A DNA stretch of 64,000 nucleotides from Aneurinibacillus sp. Ricciae_BoGa-3 (GCF_028421645.1 NZ_CP116887.1:4094001-4158000), one strand, 5' to 3'; shown: positions 47,887 to 56,475, numbered from the stretch's first letter. A program made the numbers and translations. The notes: generated from the letters alone by a model not told the origin.

Positions 47887-48026
47887 TTTCCAACCCGGGG
47901 AAGCGGTTATATAATTGGAGAGACATCTTTTCCTTAATGAATAAGAAAGTACAACCCTTTCTTATCCTAAACGCAGCTACAGCTATTGCCAGGCTGCGTT
48001 AAAGTTTGGCCTGGGGCCAAGTTTTC
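47887..48026 (+). promoter_or_regulatory. Promoter and three-hairpin 5' leader of yumC
   Basis: TTTCCA, a 17-base spacer and TATAAT end at 47915. Three hairpins follow in the leader: ATAAGAAAG/CTTTCTTAT (47941-47965, perfect 9 bp), AACGCAGC/GCTGCGTT (47970-48000, 8 bp) and TTGGCC/GGCCAA (48006-48020), the last followed by GTTTTCT like a weak terminator. This may be an attenuator, but no known riboswitch class was recognised. The rest of the 510-nt divergent region shows no gene. Confidence 0.5.
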
Positions 48027-48049
48027 TAAAATTTTCGGGGGTGTAAGAT

Positions 48050-49045
48050 ATGGATCTCTATCGGGATGAAAAAACTTACGACATTACGGTAATCGGTGGC
48101 GGACCAACCGGGCTGTTTACCGCTTTCTATGCGGGTATGCGCCAGTCTAGCTGCAAAATTATAGAAAGTATGCCTCAGCTTGGCGGCCAATTAGCAGCGC
48201 TATATCCGGAAAAATTCATCTATGATGTAGCGGGGTTTCCAAAGGTGCGCGCTCAAGAATTAGTGGATCGTTTAAAGGAGCAGGTCGCGCATTTTGAAAC
48301 GGCCAGTGCTCTCGAGGAGAAAGTGCAAAGCATTGAAAAAAAAGAAGATGTATTCGAAATCACCACAGATAAAGGCATTCACTTCTCCCGAACGGTTATT
48401 ATTACTGCCGGTGTTGGAGCATTCGAACCGCGCAGGCTCGAATTAGAAGGTGCGGAGCGCTTTGAAAAAACAAACCTTCATTATTTTGTGGATGATCTAA
48501 ATAAATTTGCCGGACAGAAAGTCGTTGTTTTTGGCGGCGGCGATTCTGCCGTTGACTGGGCGTTGATGCTTGAACCAATTGCTGAAAAAGTCACCCTCAT
48601 ACATCGCCGGGACAAGTTCAGGGCGCATGAACACAGCGTTGAAAACCTTATGAAATCTAAAGTCAACGTTCTTACACCATATGATTTACATTCAATAGAT
48701 GGCGAAGACAGAATTAAAAAGATCACCATCCGCAACAGTAAGACGGAAGAACTTGTAACGGAAGAAGTGGATGCTGTGATAGTAAACTTTGGCTTCATTT
48801 CTTCCCTTGGCCCGATAAAAAACTGGGGGCTTGAGTTAGAGAAAGGTTCTATCAAGGTCAACACAAAAATGGAAACCAATATCCCAGGTGTTTATGCGGC
48901 AGGGGATATCGCAACCTACCCGGGCAAGATTAAATTAATTGCTGTAGGTTTTGGCGAAGCACCGACAGCGGTCAATAATGCCAAGTCGTATATGGACCCG
49001 GATGCCAAAGTTCAACCCGCACACAGTTCCAGTTTAAAAATGTAA
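48050..49045 (+). CDS. yumC: Ferredoxin/flavodoxin-NADP reductase (YumC type)
   Basis: 331 residues, thioredoxin-reductase-like but lacking the CxxC redox pair. FAD-binding [16 protein letters not shown] (16-31), NADPH-binding [13 protein letters not shown] near 160 and the C-terminal [18 protein letters not shown] are visible. It reduces ferredoxin or flavodoxin with NADPH. The RBS GGGGGTG is 7 nt before the ATG. Confidence 0.93.
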   Translation: MDLYRDEKTYDITVIGGGPTGLFTAFYAGMRQSSCKIIESMPQLGGQLAALYPEKFIYDVAGFPKVRAQELVDRLKEQVAHFETASALEEKVQSIEKKEDVFEITTDKGIHFSRTVIITAGVGAFEPRRLELEGAERFEKTNLHYFVDDLNKFAGQKVVVFGGGDSAVDWALMLEPIAEKVTLIHRRDKFRAHEHSVENLMKSKVNVLTPYDLHSIDGEDRIKKITIRNSKTEELVTEEVDAVIVNFGFISSLGPIKNWGLELEKGSIKVNTKMETNIPGVYAAGDIATYPGKIKLIAVGFGEAPTAVNNAKSYMDPDAKVQPAHSSSLKM

Positions 49046-49063
49046 AGTAAATACGAACAAGCT

Positions 49064-49092
49064 AACCCGCCTTTTAAAAGGCGGGTTTTTTT
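49064..49092 (+). terminator. Terminator of yumC
   Basis: AACCCGCCTTTT and AAAAGGCGGGTT form an almost loopless strong stem ending in T7. Confidence 0.9.
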
Positions 49093-49149
49093 GCATAGGC
49101 TATCTTATAGTGGCAAAACATAAAAAACCAACGACCCAGGGGGGTAAGC

Positions 49150-49329
49150 ATGACGCGCAGTTCTATCTCAGCTGTTTATGCTGTATTTATTATACTTCTT
49201 ACAGTAGGCATCCCGCTCTTGCTGTTTTTTGGCACGGACGAACCATCGGGCATACTAGCTGCTGTGCTTGCATTTGGCATTCTGCTCAGTTATACGCTGT
49301 ATTCCAACCTGTTGAATAGGCGCAGTTAA
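49150..49329 (+). CDS. Small membrane protein, 59 residues
   Basis: The frame starts at an ATG behind a GGGGGG-type RBS (AGGGGGGTAAGC) and encodes MTRSSISAVYAVFIILLTVG, two hydrophobic segments (about 8-27 and 33-52), and a short basic tail NLLNRRS. It ends 20 nt before the zinc-ribbon gene, so the two are probably co-transcribed. No family was recognised. Confidence 0.7.
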   Translation: MTRSSISAVYAVFIILLTVGIPLLLFFGTDEPSGILAAVLAFGILLSYTLYSNLLNRRS

Positions 49330-49349
49330 TCAAAAAGGAGGGCGGCACA

Positions 49350-49613
49350 ATGTCGATATGTCCCATTTGCAATGGCTTTTCCCACCTCGAACAATCCTGT
49401 CCCTCTTGCCGCCACATGATGGAAGACACAGGCAACATTGAACAGTTTTTCGGTCCATACACTCCTTATCGGGAGCGGAACGATATTAAGATGTCTAATG
49501 GCTATCTGGATGTGGCGCACCACGAATGTATACATGTACTAAGCTGTCCTCACTGCGGCCGCCAGCAGACATTTACGGTGAAGGAAATGATGGGTCCCGA
49601 CGTTTACGACTAA
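49350..49613 (+). CDS. Small zinc-ribbon-like protein
   Basis: 87 residues with three CxxC pairs: C4/C7, C17/C20 and C66/C69, each preceded or followed by Pro/Gly/His as in zinc knuckles. Acidic and aromatic residues fill the middle (GNIEQFFGPYTPYRERNDIK). It probably binds zinc and is cytoplasmic. A strong RBS (AAGGAGG) lies about 10 nt before the ATG. No function is known. Confidence 0.82.
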   Translation: MSICPICNGFSHLEQSCPSCRHMMEDTGNIEQFFGPYTPYRERNDIKMSNGYLDVAHHECIHVLSCPHCGRQQTFTVKEMMGPDVYD

Positions 49614-49669
49614 TCGCTGTCCTAACTTTTTAGCTTCTTACTAGTCAATGCATTTTCACAACTAAATAA

Positions 49670-49712
49670 AAGAGCGGGGGGACGAAAAAAAGTCGCCACC
49701 TCCGCTTTCTCA
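49670..49712 (-). terminator. Terminator of the small minus-strand gene at 49725-49898
   Basis: The minus strand AAAGCGGAGGTGGCGAC and GTCCCCCCGCTCTTTT form an imperfect stem around a T7 loop, followed by ATTT. It lies 13 nt past the stop. Confidence 0.65.
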
Positions 49713-49724
49713 TTATTAAGAGGT

Positions 49725-49898
49725 TTATTCAGTCATCACTGCGTATGTGTGAGTGTTCTGGTTCCGGCCCATGATATGTATGTATTGCGCACACTTAAAT
49801 GTTAGTGATACATCGCCAACCCTGATGCACCTATCTTCTGATATTGCCTCCACATAAATCCAACAAATTTCTTTAGCCTTTCTTTTTGTTTCCTCAAT
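49725..49898 (-). CDS. Small protein of 57 residues with a probable ATT start
   Basis: The frame gives EETKRKAKEICWIYVEAISE, then DRCIRVGDVSLTFKCAQYIH and a polar tail. No ATG, GTG or TTG occurs at the proper place. A near-perfect Shine-Dalgarno GAGGGGGTGA lies 7 nt before ATT at 49898, and a terminator follows the stop. A GTG at the RBS edge is out of frame by one base, so a one-base deletion in an A-run is the alternative to an ATT start. Sequence upstream of about 49905 on this strand is antisense to a protease remnant and should not be included. Function unknown. Confidence 0.55.
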   Translation of the reverse strand: MEETKRKAKEICWIYVEAISEDRCIRVGDVSLTFKCAQYIHIMGRNQNTHTYAVMTE

Positions 49899-49920
49899 TT
49901 TGTCACCCCCTCTAAATGAT

Positions 49921-50166
49921 ATCGGCACAAACAAAAAATTATTTCCTTTTACATCTGACAAGGCTAACGTCGCAGGATATCCGGGTTCGGCGGATTTAAA
50001 GGGATTCCTGGATGACAAAAGCCTGCTAGTGTCATCTTATTCAGATGCTTCCATTACAGCGAAGAAAAACAGTGAAAATGGACCCGTCATTCAACTTGCA
50101 GGAAGCTTCAATCCAGGAAATTCTGGCGGCCCTGTTTTTAATGAAGCCGGAAAATGGCGTACATAA
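49921..50166 (+). pseudogene. Truncated trypsin-like serine protease fragment
   Basis: About 81 codons read TSDKANVAGYPGSADLKGFL and SFNPGNSGGPVFNEAGKW, matching the part of S1/HtrA-like proteases around the catalytic Ser (GNSGGP). The His and Asp parts and any signal peptide are missing. The fragment begins abruptly next to the divergent small gene. It is a remnant of a larger gene. Confidence 0.65.
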
Positions 50167-50310
50167 CTTGTTTAAAACGACAAATTTATCGTTTTCCTAA
50201 AAAACAGTAGAAAAATATGTCGGAAGTTTGAATTTTTAAAAACAAGAAGATAAACGGCTTTCAATGTTATTATTAGTGAAAGGACTAACAATAATTAGGA
50301 GGTATTTTTT

Positions 50311-50502
50311 ATGACAATGGAACATTTAATTAACGAGTTTATCCAGGTCAAAAATATTCAACCTTCCAATGCAAATGATTTGTTAGATTTTATCCAACGC
50401 AGATATATCCAAGGTGAATTATCGATTGTCCAGTATCGCAACATGTTTCGTGAACTTACTGCGAGAGGCGCAAAGAAACCAAATTCACTAGAACTTATAT
50501 AA
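50311..50502 (+). CDS. YppF-like small protein
   Basis: 63 residues, MTMEHLINEFIQVKNIQPSN ... LLDFIQRRYIQGELSIVQYR ... RELTARGAKKP, which resembles the short YppF family of Bacillus. It is soluble and helical, with no known function. A perfect AGGAGGT precedes the start by 7 nt. Confidence 0.65.
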   Translation: MTMEHLINEFIQVKNIQPSNANDLLDFIQRRYIQGELSIVQYRNMFRELTARGAKKPNSLELI

Positions 50503-50514
50503 GAGTAATCACGG

Positions 50515-50540
50515 AGCGGGGAAACCCGCTGTTTCTTTCA
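50515..50540 (+). terminator. Terminator of the yppF-like gene
   Basis: AGCGGG-GAAA-CCCGCT followed by GTTTCTTTC. The following 325 nt to 50865 hold no recognisable gene. Confidence 0.75.
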
Positions 50541-50865
50541 GCTTTCTTGTCCGGAATAAAAAGTGTTAGCTTCTGATAGGGGCCAGGACGTAAATTTATA
50601 AACAATCAATCACAATTACTTAATAAAGGTTTGCTATATTGAAATTGCTCCCTAATTAGCAACAACCCTTATACCTTCTCTCAGGCGCAGACTCCAGTCT
50701 GTGTCTTTTTTCTGCTACGATTACGTTTAAAGTCAAATCACACAATAAGACTTCCTAACAATTACCTTTTCTTTAAAAAATGCACAGATCATCTGAATCA
50801 ATAGCCCGTCCCAACAAGCGAGCAATGGAATAAAATAAATCATCAATTGAAAGAGGTGAATTTTA

Positions 50866-51537
50866 TTGGCTATTACTCCATTGACGAGACTAGTCAGCAG
50901 CGGCTCAGCAACACCTGCACCCCGCAGAACTTTTGTTGCATTAGATAGACCTACAGCTATTTCCCTAGCAAGAGCGAATCAAGGTGAACAGGCATTCGCA
51001 CTAGTGGCTCAAGCCGATTCTGTGGCAACTGACGAAGGTCGTGTATTTCAAGGATGGCCCAAATTAACGCCGTACAGAAATGACAACAGCAATTTTACTA
51101 AGATTGAGCCTGCTTATGTATGGGACTCGTATACAACCGCGGGGCAAATGAGATTCTTTGCTATATCATCAACAACTTTTCAGTTGTTGACAGGGCAGCA
51201 GGTTCTTATCGATTTATGGGTATTTTGTGATAACGCCCATGACGTGCAAATTGACGTTTTTGATCTGACTCAAAGTGATACATTTACAACTATTTCTCCA
51301 CCTGACAATCTTTCAGATGGCATGTTAGATCCCAACACTGGAACTACCGACGATGTTCCTTTTAACTGGCTAAACGTTCAATATTATTCAAACACTAGCA
51401 TTCCTGTTCCAGATACACGCAATGGAGACACCTTTCAAGTTGTGCTATCCTTCGAAGCTGTAAACTATAACATTGATCCGCCGAATGCGTTTAATCCAGC
51501 AGGGCTGTCTTTCGCTGCAGATTTATACTTAGGCTAA
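50866..51537 (+). CDS. Protein of unknown function, 223 residues
   Basis: It starts with TTG at 50866; AGAGGTGA is about 8 nt upstream. There is no signal peptide and no membrane helix. The N-terminus is Ala/Ser/Pro/Arg-rich (GSATPAPRRTFVALDRPTAI). From about residue 60 the sequence has many aromatics, Asn, Asp and Thr with alternating hydrophobics (QQVLIDLWVFCDNAHDVQID), suggesting an all-beta domain of roughly 150 residues. It is monocistronic, with its own terminator. No family was recognised. Confidence 0.75.
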   Translation: MAITPLTRLVSSGSATPAPRRTFVALDRPTAISLARANQGEQAFALVAQADSVATDEGRVFQGWPKLTPYRNDNSNFTKIEPAYVWDSYTTAGQMRFFAISSTTFQLLTGQQVLIDLWVFCDNAHDVQIDVFDLTQSDTFTTISPPDNLSDGMLDPNTGTTDDVPFNWLNVQYYSNTSIPVPDTRNGDTFQVVLSFEAVNYNIDPPNAFNPAGLSFAADLYLG

Positions 51538-51584
51538 GTTACGTGCAACATTCGATAGCATCCTGCACTATCTTTGCTGTTCAG

Positions 51585-51609
51585 AGGGTGCTGTATAGTG
51601 CCCTTTTTA
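51585..51609 (+). terminator. Terminator after the 223-residue protein
   Basis: AGGGTGCT-GTAT-AGTGCCCT (two G-U pairs) followed by TTTTATT. Confidence 0.7.
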
Positions 51610-51703
51610 TTCGCCATTCACTTTAACTGATTGTATGTCTTTTTCCCGAGGTTCCTTCATCGCTTGCATGCTTATCATCCTTTACGCGACCCTGCCATAA
51701 CGT

Positions 51704-51746
51704 AAAAAAGCACCTCCTAACGTATCTGATATACGTCAAAAGGCGC
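51704..51746 (-). terminator. Terminator candidate of the IscA-like gene
   Basis: Minus strand GCGCCT...GACGTAT and ATACGTT...AGGTGC form a two-part stem followed by TTTTTTACG. It lies about 120 nt past the stop, rather far. The rest of 51538-51866 shows nothing else. Confidence 0.5.
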
Positions 51747-51866
51747 TATACAAAGCCTAACCACTATATATTTGCGGGGTAACGTATTACATCCCTCATC
51801 AAATGAATACGTAACTCTCCGCCTAAACTATCGTACATTGTCCGAAGATGTTAACGAATCAAAACG

Positions 51867-52220
51867 TTAGCACTCGCTTGGCGCACCCGCATTTTCTTTG
51901 GTACGGAAAGAAGATCCGCAACCGCATGTTGCAACCGCGTTTGGATTATCAATTGCAAATCCGCCGCCCATCATCGATTCTTTGTAATCTATTTTTAGAC
52001 CGTCTACATATTTGTGGCTTTCGCTGTCCACAACGATTTTCACACCTTGCTGGTTGAATTCAGTATCGCCCTCACGCATCTCATCATCAAAACCCATTCC
52101 ATATGAAAAACCGCTGCATCCACCAGGCATAACACCTACGCGCAGGAAAAGATTTTTATTCTCTTCAGCGGCCAAAAGTTCTTTTACTTTAATTCCAGCA
52201 CTCTCAGAAAGTGTAATCAT
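51867..52220 (-). CDS. yutM: Iron-sulfur cluster assembly/carrier protein (IscA/ErpA type, YutM)
   Basis: 117 residues from the ATG at 52220 behind AAGGAGGG. An A-type Fe-S carrier: conserved Cys in MPGGCSGFSYGM (about residue 36) and the C-terminal CGCGSSF pair. It transfers clusters to apoproteins. A YutM-like gene lies in the corresponding B. subtilis region. Confidence 0.92.
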   Translation of the reverse strand: MITLSESAGIKVKELLAAEENKNLFLRVGVMPGGCSGFSYGMGFDDEMREGDTEFNQQGVKIVVDSESHKYVDGLKIDYKESMMGGGFAIDNPNAVATCGCGSSFRTKENAGAPSEC

Positions 52221-52447
52221 TGGATAGATTCCCTCCTTGTGGTTCCTCAAAAGAAACCTTTGTCTTTAGTATACTCCATATAATCCGGCCGCTCAAGATT
52301 TCCAATATTACCAAACAAAAATGTTTACTAACTAAATGTAATTTACCTATACAGTACATCTCTTGTTTGAATCGGAAATTATCTCTATAATAATGAAGAT
52401 GGATGAGTCTACGTGCAGCGTGTTTATTAAAGCTAAGAGGTGAAAGT

Positions 52448-53554
52448 ATGAATACTTTTGTGAAACAATTTGTGCAGGATGAGACCCTGCTTCCTGTTAT
52501 CGAGAAAGTCGAAAACGGTGAACGATTGACTCTAGAAGATGGTTTAGCGCTTTATAATTCGAACGATATTCTAACCATCGGACAACTGGCCAACCGGGTG
52601 AACACCCAGAAGAACGGCAACAATGTTTACTTTATCGAAAACATGTATATTAATCCGACCAATGTATGTGAGGCCCACTGTTCATTCTGTGGTTTCCGCC
52701 GGGATCCCGGAGAAGAAGGCGCTTACACGATGAATGAAGAGGAGCTGTTAGCATACGTTCAGAAGGGCTATTCCTCTTCTCTGCGCGAATTTCATATCGT
52801 AGGCGGACATAATCATACCGTTCCGTTTGAGTACTATGTGAATACTGTTCGTACCCTCAAAAAACATTATCCGCATGTTACCATAAAAGCATACACAGCA
52901 GCTGAAATTGTTTTCTTCGCTAAAATCTCCGGACTTACCGAACAGGAAGTACTGAATGAATTAGTGAAAGCAGGACTGGATACGATGCCTGGAGGCGGCG
53001 CTGAAATTCTGACAGAAGAATACCGGGCCAAAATGAGTCCTGAGAAGGCCAGCACTGACCAATGGCTTCACGTGCATGAGCTGGCCCACAACATGGGAAT
53101 GAAAACCCACGCCACCATGCTTTACGGATCCATCGAAAAATTAGAAGAGCGGCTTGTACATATGATTCGTCTGCGTGAGCTGCAGGACCGAACCAATGGA
53201 TTTATGGTATTTATCCCGTTGGCCATCCAGCCTAAGAAAATTACCGCTTCCATTAAACGCAGGAACTCTGCTTTTGATGACATGAAAACGATGGCCATCA
53301 GCCGACTTATGCTGGATAATTTCCCGCATGTGAAGGCGTACTGGATCAATATCGGTACACAGCTTACTCAGATGGCGATAAACTTTGGTTCTTCGGACAT
53401 TCATGGTACACTTGTTGAGGAGCGCATCAGCCATGCTGTAGGTGCCCTTACACAGTCTGCTCTTACCCGAGATGAACTGGTATGGCTCATTAAAGGCGCT
53501 GGCAGACAACCAATCGAACGCGATACTTTCTACAACGCAATAAAGGAATACTAG
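52448..53554 (+). CDS. mqnE: Aminofutalosine synthase MqnE (radical SAM)
   Basis: 368 residues from the ATG at 52448, set by AAGAGGTGA at 52434-52442. The radical SAM cluster is C74-x3-C78-x2-C81 (CEAHCSFCGF), with REFHIVGGHNHTVPFEYYV, GLDTMPGGGAEILTEEYR and NGFMVFIPLAIQPK typical of the MqnE/CofH group. It joins the enolpyruvate product of MqnA to SAM-derived adenosine in the futalosine menaquinone pathway. No other mqn genes are in the window. Confidence 0.92.
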   Translation: MNTFVKQFVQDETLLPVIEKVENGERLTLEDGLALYNSNDILTIGQLANRVNTQKNGNNVYFIENMYINPTNVCEAHCSFCGFRRDPGEEGAYTMNEEELLAYVQKGYSSSLREFHIVGGHNHTVPFEYYVNTVRTLKKHYPHVTIKAYTAAEIVFFAKISGLTEQEVLNELVKAGLDTMPGGGAEILTEEYRAKMSPEKASTDQWLHVHELAHNMGMKTHATMLYGSIEKLEERLVHMIRLRELQDRTNGFMVFIPLAIQPKKITASIKRRNSAFDDMKTMAISRLMLDNFPHVKAYWINIGTQLTQMAINFGSSDIHGTLVEERISHAVGALTQSALTRDELVWLIKGAGRQPIERDTFYNAIKEY

Positions 53555-53571
53555 CTTTTTTAGCTATAAAT

Positions 53572-53612
53572 AAAAAAAGGACAGCCAGGCCATCAGCCGG
53601 CTGCCCTTTTTT
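53572..53612. terminator. Bidirectional terminator
   Basis: AAAAAAAGGACAGCC and GGCTGCCCTTTTTT pair with one mismatch between the convergent mqnE and yuzB genes. Confidence 0.8.
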
Positions 53613-53874
53613 AAAATCCAAGTTCTTCCCATAACTTATCTTCATCCTGCTTCTGCTTGAGGTACTCCTTAATCGCAATCAAAAGCTCATCCGGCGTATC
53701 TGCAGCAATTAATTTCCCCTCAACAAGGGCATACGGCTGGATAAAGCACTGGCCGCAGTTTCCAAGACAGCCATATTCGAGAATATCGACTTCCCCTTCC
53801 TCTTCCAGCACTTTCTTAACCCGGTCGCTCCCGTTGGACAGGTTGCTTACACAAAATTCAACCATGGGGCGCAA
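53611..53874 (-). CDS. yuzB: DUF1450 family protein (YuzB)
   Basis: 87 residues. VEFCVSNLSNGSDRV and LEYGCLGNCGQCFIQPYALV with several Cys match YuzB. It may bind a metal or an Fe-S cluster; function unknown. It starts with TTG at 53874 (MRPMVEFC form, like the B. subtilis protein) with AAGGGGGAG 5 nt upstream; the ATG at 53865 is possible. Confidence 0.88.
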   Translation of the reverse strand: MRPMVEFCVSNLSNGSDRVKKVLEEEGEVDILEYGCLGNCGQCFIQPYALVEGKLIAADTPDELLIAIKEYLKQKQDEDKLWEELGF

Positions 53875-53894
53875 TCAAACTCCCCCTTTCTTCC

Positions 53895-54203
53895 CTAGCT
53901 AATCGCGCGCATTCCCGTTTTCTCTATGGCCTGCTTAATTTCCTTTAGCTTCGGATTTCCTTCACCCACTACTTCACCGTTTAATACGACAAGCGGATAC
54001 CAGTATTCGTCAGCTTGAATCCGGCGGGCAAATTCCGCATCCTCCCCTTCAAGCTGGCTATATATATCAATATACCGAACTTCAATACCGGGGCCGTATT
54101 TGCGGTCTAAAGCGGATTGAAGCCATTCGGAAGTGTCTTTAGCTGACGGCAAATTCACACAGCTTGCACAGATTTGTTCTGCGCCGAATACACGAATAAC
54201 CAA
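53895..54203 (-). CDS. yuzD: DUF1462 family protein (YuzD)
   Basis: 102 residues. A thioredoxin-like fold with CASCVNLPSAKDTSEWLQSA near residue 12 and YPLVVLNGEVVGEGNPKL near 70. The CxxC could be redox-active or bind metal; no function is established. It starts with TTG at 54203 behind GAGGTGA. It lies next to yuzB and close to NifU- and IscA-like genes, suggesting a link to Fe-S metabolism. Confidence 0.88.
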   Translation of the reverse strand: MVIRVFGAEQICASCVNLPSAKDTSEWLQSALDRKYGPGIEVRYIDIYSQLEGEDAEFARRIQADEYWYPLVVLNGEVVGEGNPKLKEIKQAIEKTGMRAIS

Positions 54204-54219
54204 ATTTAATCACCTCGTA

Positions 54220-55353
54220 TTAAGAGAGCGCCCGCTCAAGTTCCTCAATGAGATCTTCCACATCCTCAAGACCGACAGAAATACGGATTAGGCCGTCTGT
54301 AATGCCAAGTTCGGCCCGTCGCTCCGCAGGAATGGACGCATGGGTCATCTGGGCAGGAACAGAAATTAAGCTTTCTACAGCGCCGAGGCTTTCTGCCAGC
54401 GTGAATAGTTTGACGCGTGAAAGTACCTGATTGGCACGTTCAAGACTGCCCACATCAAAAGACATCATGCCACCGAAACCCCTACCCTGTCTGGCTGCAA
54501 TATCATGCCCCGGATGTGAAGTCAGCCCCGGATAAAATACTTTCGTAATGTCCTTTCGCTCCGAGAGCCAGGCCGCAATGCGACGGGCGTTTTTCTCGTG
54601 TTCCTCCATGCGCACACCTAGCGTCTTCATGCCACGCAGCAGAATCCACGAATCCTGAGGCCCAAGTATAGCTCCCACGCTGTTTTGTACGAAATGAAGC
54701 TCATCACCTAGGGCCTGGTCTTTTACCACTGCAAGACCGGCAACAACATCGCTGTGACCGCCGAGGTATTTGGTTGCGCTGTGAACCACAATGTCAGCAC
54801 CTAATTCCAGCGGATTCTGCCAGTACGGCGTCATAAATGTGTTATCCACAATGAGGTACAGGTTTTGATCCTGGGTTATTTCAGATACGGCAGCGATATC
54901 GGTAACCGTTAACAGCGGGTTACTTGGTGTTTCAAGCATAATTGCTTTTGTGTTGGGCCTAATAGCTGCTTTGATTGCGTTGGTATCCGTGGTATTGACA
55001 AACGTCGCCTCGATGCCAAACCGGTTAAACACTTTGCTCAACACCCGGAAGGTGCCGCCATATACGTCGTTGCCCACCACAAAATGCGCGCCCTTGTCAA
55101 ACAGCATCACAACCGAAGAAATGGCGGCCATACCCGATCCGAAGGCAAAGCCTCTTATACCGCCCTCGATATCGGCAATATATTGCTCCACCGCAAAACG
55201 CGTCGGATTACCTGTTCGGGAATATTCATACCCTTTATGTTTTCCAACTGCCTCCTGTTTGTACGTGCTTACCTGGTAGATCGGTACACTTACGGCGCCT
55301 GTTGCCGGATCTCCGTCAACACCGCCATGAATCAACCTGGTTTTCATGCGCAT
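54220..55353 (-). CDS. mccB: Cystathionine gamma-lyase / homocysteine gamma-lyase (MccB)
   Basis: 377 residues, PLP-dependent Cys/Met metabolism family. The PLP lysine is in VHSATKYLGGHSDVVAG (about K196). YEYSRTGNPTRFAVE and the C-terminal RISVGLEDVEDLIEEL are typical. It cleaves cystathionine to cysteine, completing methionine-to-cysteine conversion. It begins 2 nt after the mccA stop, so translation is probably coupled. Confidence 0.92.
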   Translation of the reverse strand: MRMKTRLIHGGVDGDPATGAVSVPIYQVSTYKQEAVGKHKGYEYSRTGNPTRFAVEQYIADIEGGIRGFAFGSGMAAISSVVMLFDKGAHFVVGNDVYGGTFRVLSKVFNRFGIEATFVNTTDTNAIKAAIRPNTKAIMLETPSNPLLTVTDIAAVSEITQDQNLYLIVDNTFMTPYWQNPLELGADIVVHSATKYLGGHSDVVAGLAVVKDQALGDELHFVQNSVGAILGPQDSWILLRGMKTLGVRMEEHEKNARRIAAWLSERKDITKVFYPGLTSHPGHDIAARQGRGFGGMMSFDVGSLERANQVLSRVKLFTLAESLGAVESLISVPAQMTHASIPAERRAELGITDGLIRISVGLEDVEDLIEELERALS

Positions 55354-55355
55354 GA

Positions 55356-56279
55356 TTACATGCCCCCCTGGTATATTTTTTTGCTTAGGTAACGCTCACT
55401 GCTATCCGGGAAGATTACCACGATATGTTTGCCTGGCTTTGCCTTCTTCGCTTCTTCAAGTGCAGCAAACATCGCCGCACCGGATGAGCTGCCCACTAGC
55501 ATGCCTTCCTGTGCAGCCAGTTCCTTCACCAGGCGAAAAGATTCAGCATCCGGTACCGTGTAAACGGCATTAAAGTATGATCTATCCATAAAATCTGGAA
55601 TAAGCTCCATGCCAATTCCCTCAACCTTATGCGGAGCAACTTCCCCACCGCCCAGGATCGATCCTTCAGGTTCTACAATCACTGTCTTAATGTGCGGATT
55701 TTGTTCTTTTAAATACCGGGCGCATCCCATAAAGGTTCCGCCAGATCCTGCACCCGCGACAAAAACATCCACTTTCCCGCCCATCTGCTCCCAAATCTCC
55801 GGGCCTGTCGTTTTGTAGTGTGCAGCCGGATTCGCAGGATTGGCAAACTGCTGCGGAACAAATGCCCCTTCAATTTGAGCTGCAAGCTGCTGCGCCTTCG
55901 CAATAGCCCCTTTAATTCCTTGCTCGGTAGGTGTATTCACGACTTCGGCTCCAAGCGCCCGCATTAAATCCTGTTTTTCCAGGGAGAATTTCTCCGGTAC
56001 GACAAACATGACGCGGTAGCCAGTTCCTACAGCAGCGAGCGCCAGTCCGATTCCTGTGTTACCCGCCGTGGGCTCGATAATGGTGCCTCCGGTCTTTAAT
56101 GCACCGCGTTGTTCGGCGTCCCGAATCAATTCAATACCCAGTCTATCTTTAACACTTCCACCCGGATTAAAATACTCCAATTTAGCAAATAGCCTAACCC
56201 CTTGAGGAAGCCTAAACGTTGTAATTTCAACAATCGGGGTGTTCCCAATTAGCTCCTTAATGTTGCTGAATACCTTCAT
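55356..56279 (-). CDS. mccA: O-acetylserine-dependent cystathionine beta-synthase (MccA; cysteine synthase family)
   Basis: 307 residues. The PLP lysine is in PGGSVKDRLGIELI (about K43), and the substrate loop is EPTAGNTGIGLALAAVG. The family includes CysK, but adjacency to mccB supports cystathionine synthesis from O-acetylserine and homocysteine. The mtnN, yrrT and luxS partners found next to mccAB in B. subtilis are not here. Confidence 0.9.
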   Translation of the reverse strand: MKVFSNIKELIGNTPIVEITTFRLPQGVRLFAKLEYFNPGGSVKDRLGIELIRDAEQRGALKTGGTIIEPTAGNTGIGLALAAVGTGYRVMFVVPEKFSLEKQDLMRALGAEVVNTPTEQGIKGAIAKAQQLAAQIEGAFVPQQFANPANPAAHYKTTGPEIWEQMGGKVDVFVAGAGSGGTFMGCARYLKEQNPHIKTVIVEPEGSILGGGEVAPHKVEGIGMELIPDFMDRSYFNAVYTVPDAESFRLVKELAAQEGMLVGSSSGAAMFAALEEAKKAKPGKHIVVIFPDSSERYLSKKIYQGGM

Positions 56280-56475
56280 AGGATTCGTCCTTTCAGGTTT
56301 GTTGAAAATACCACTATCATTTTATCATATTAAAATCGAAAGCGTTAATCTACAGTATTCTTATAGGAATAAATACTCCCCCCCTGCAAACTGGAACGAA
56401 AAGGCGCAAAAACATGGATTTATAAATAAAACGGTATTATAATATAAGTATGTACCGAAAAGGAGTGAAAAAACG

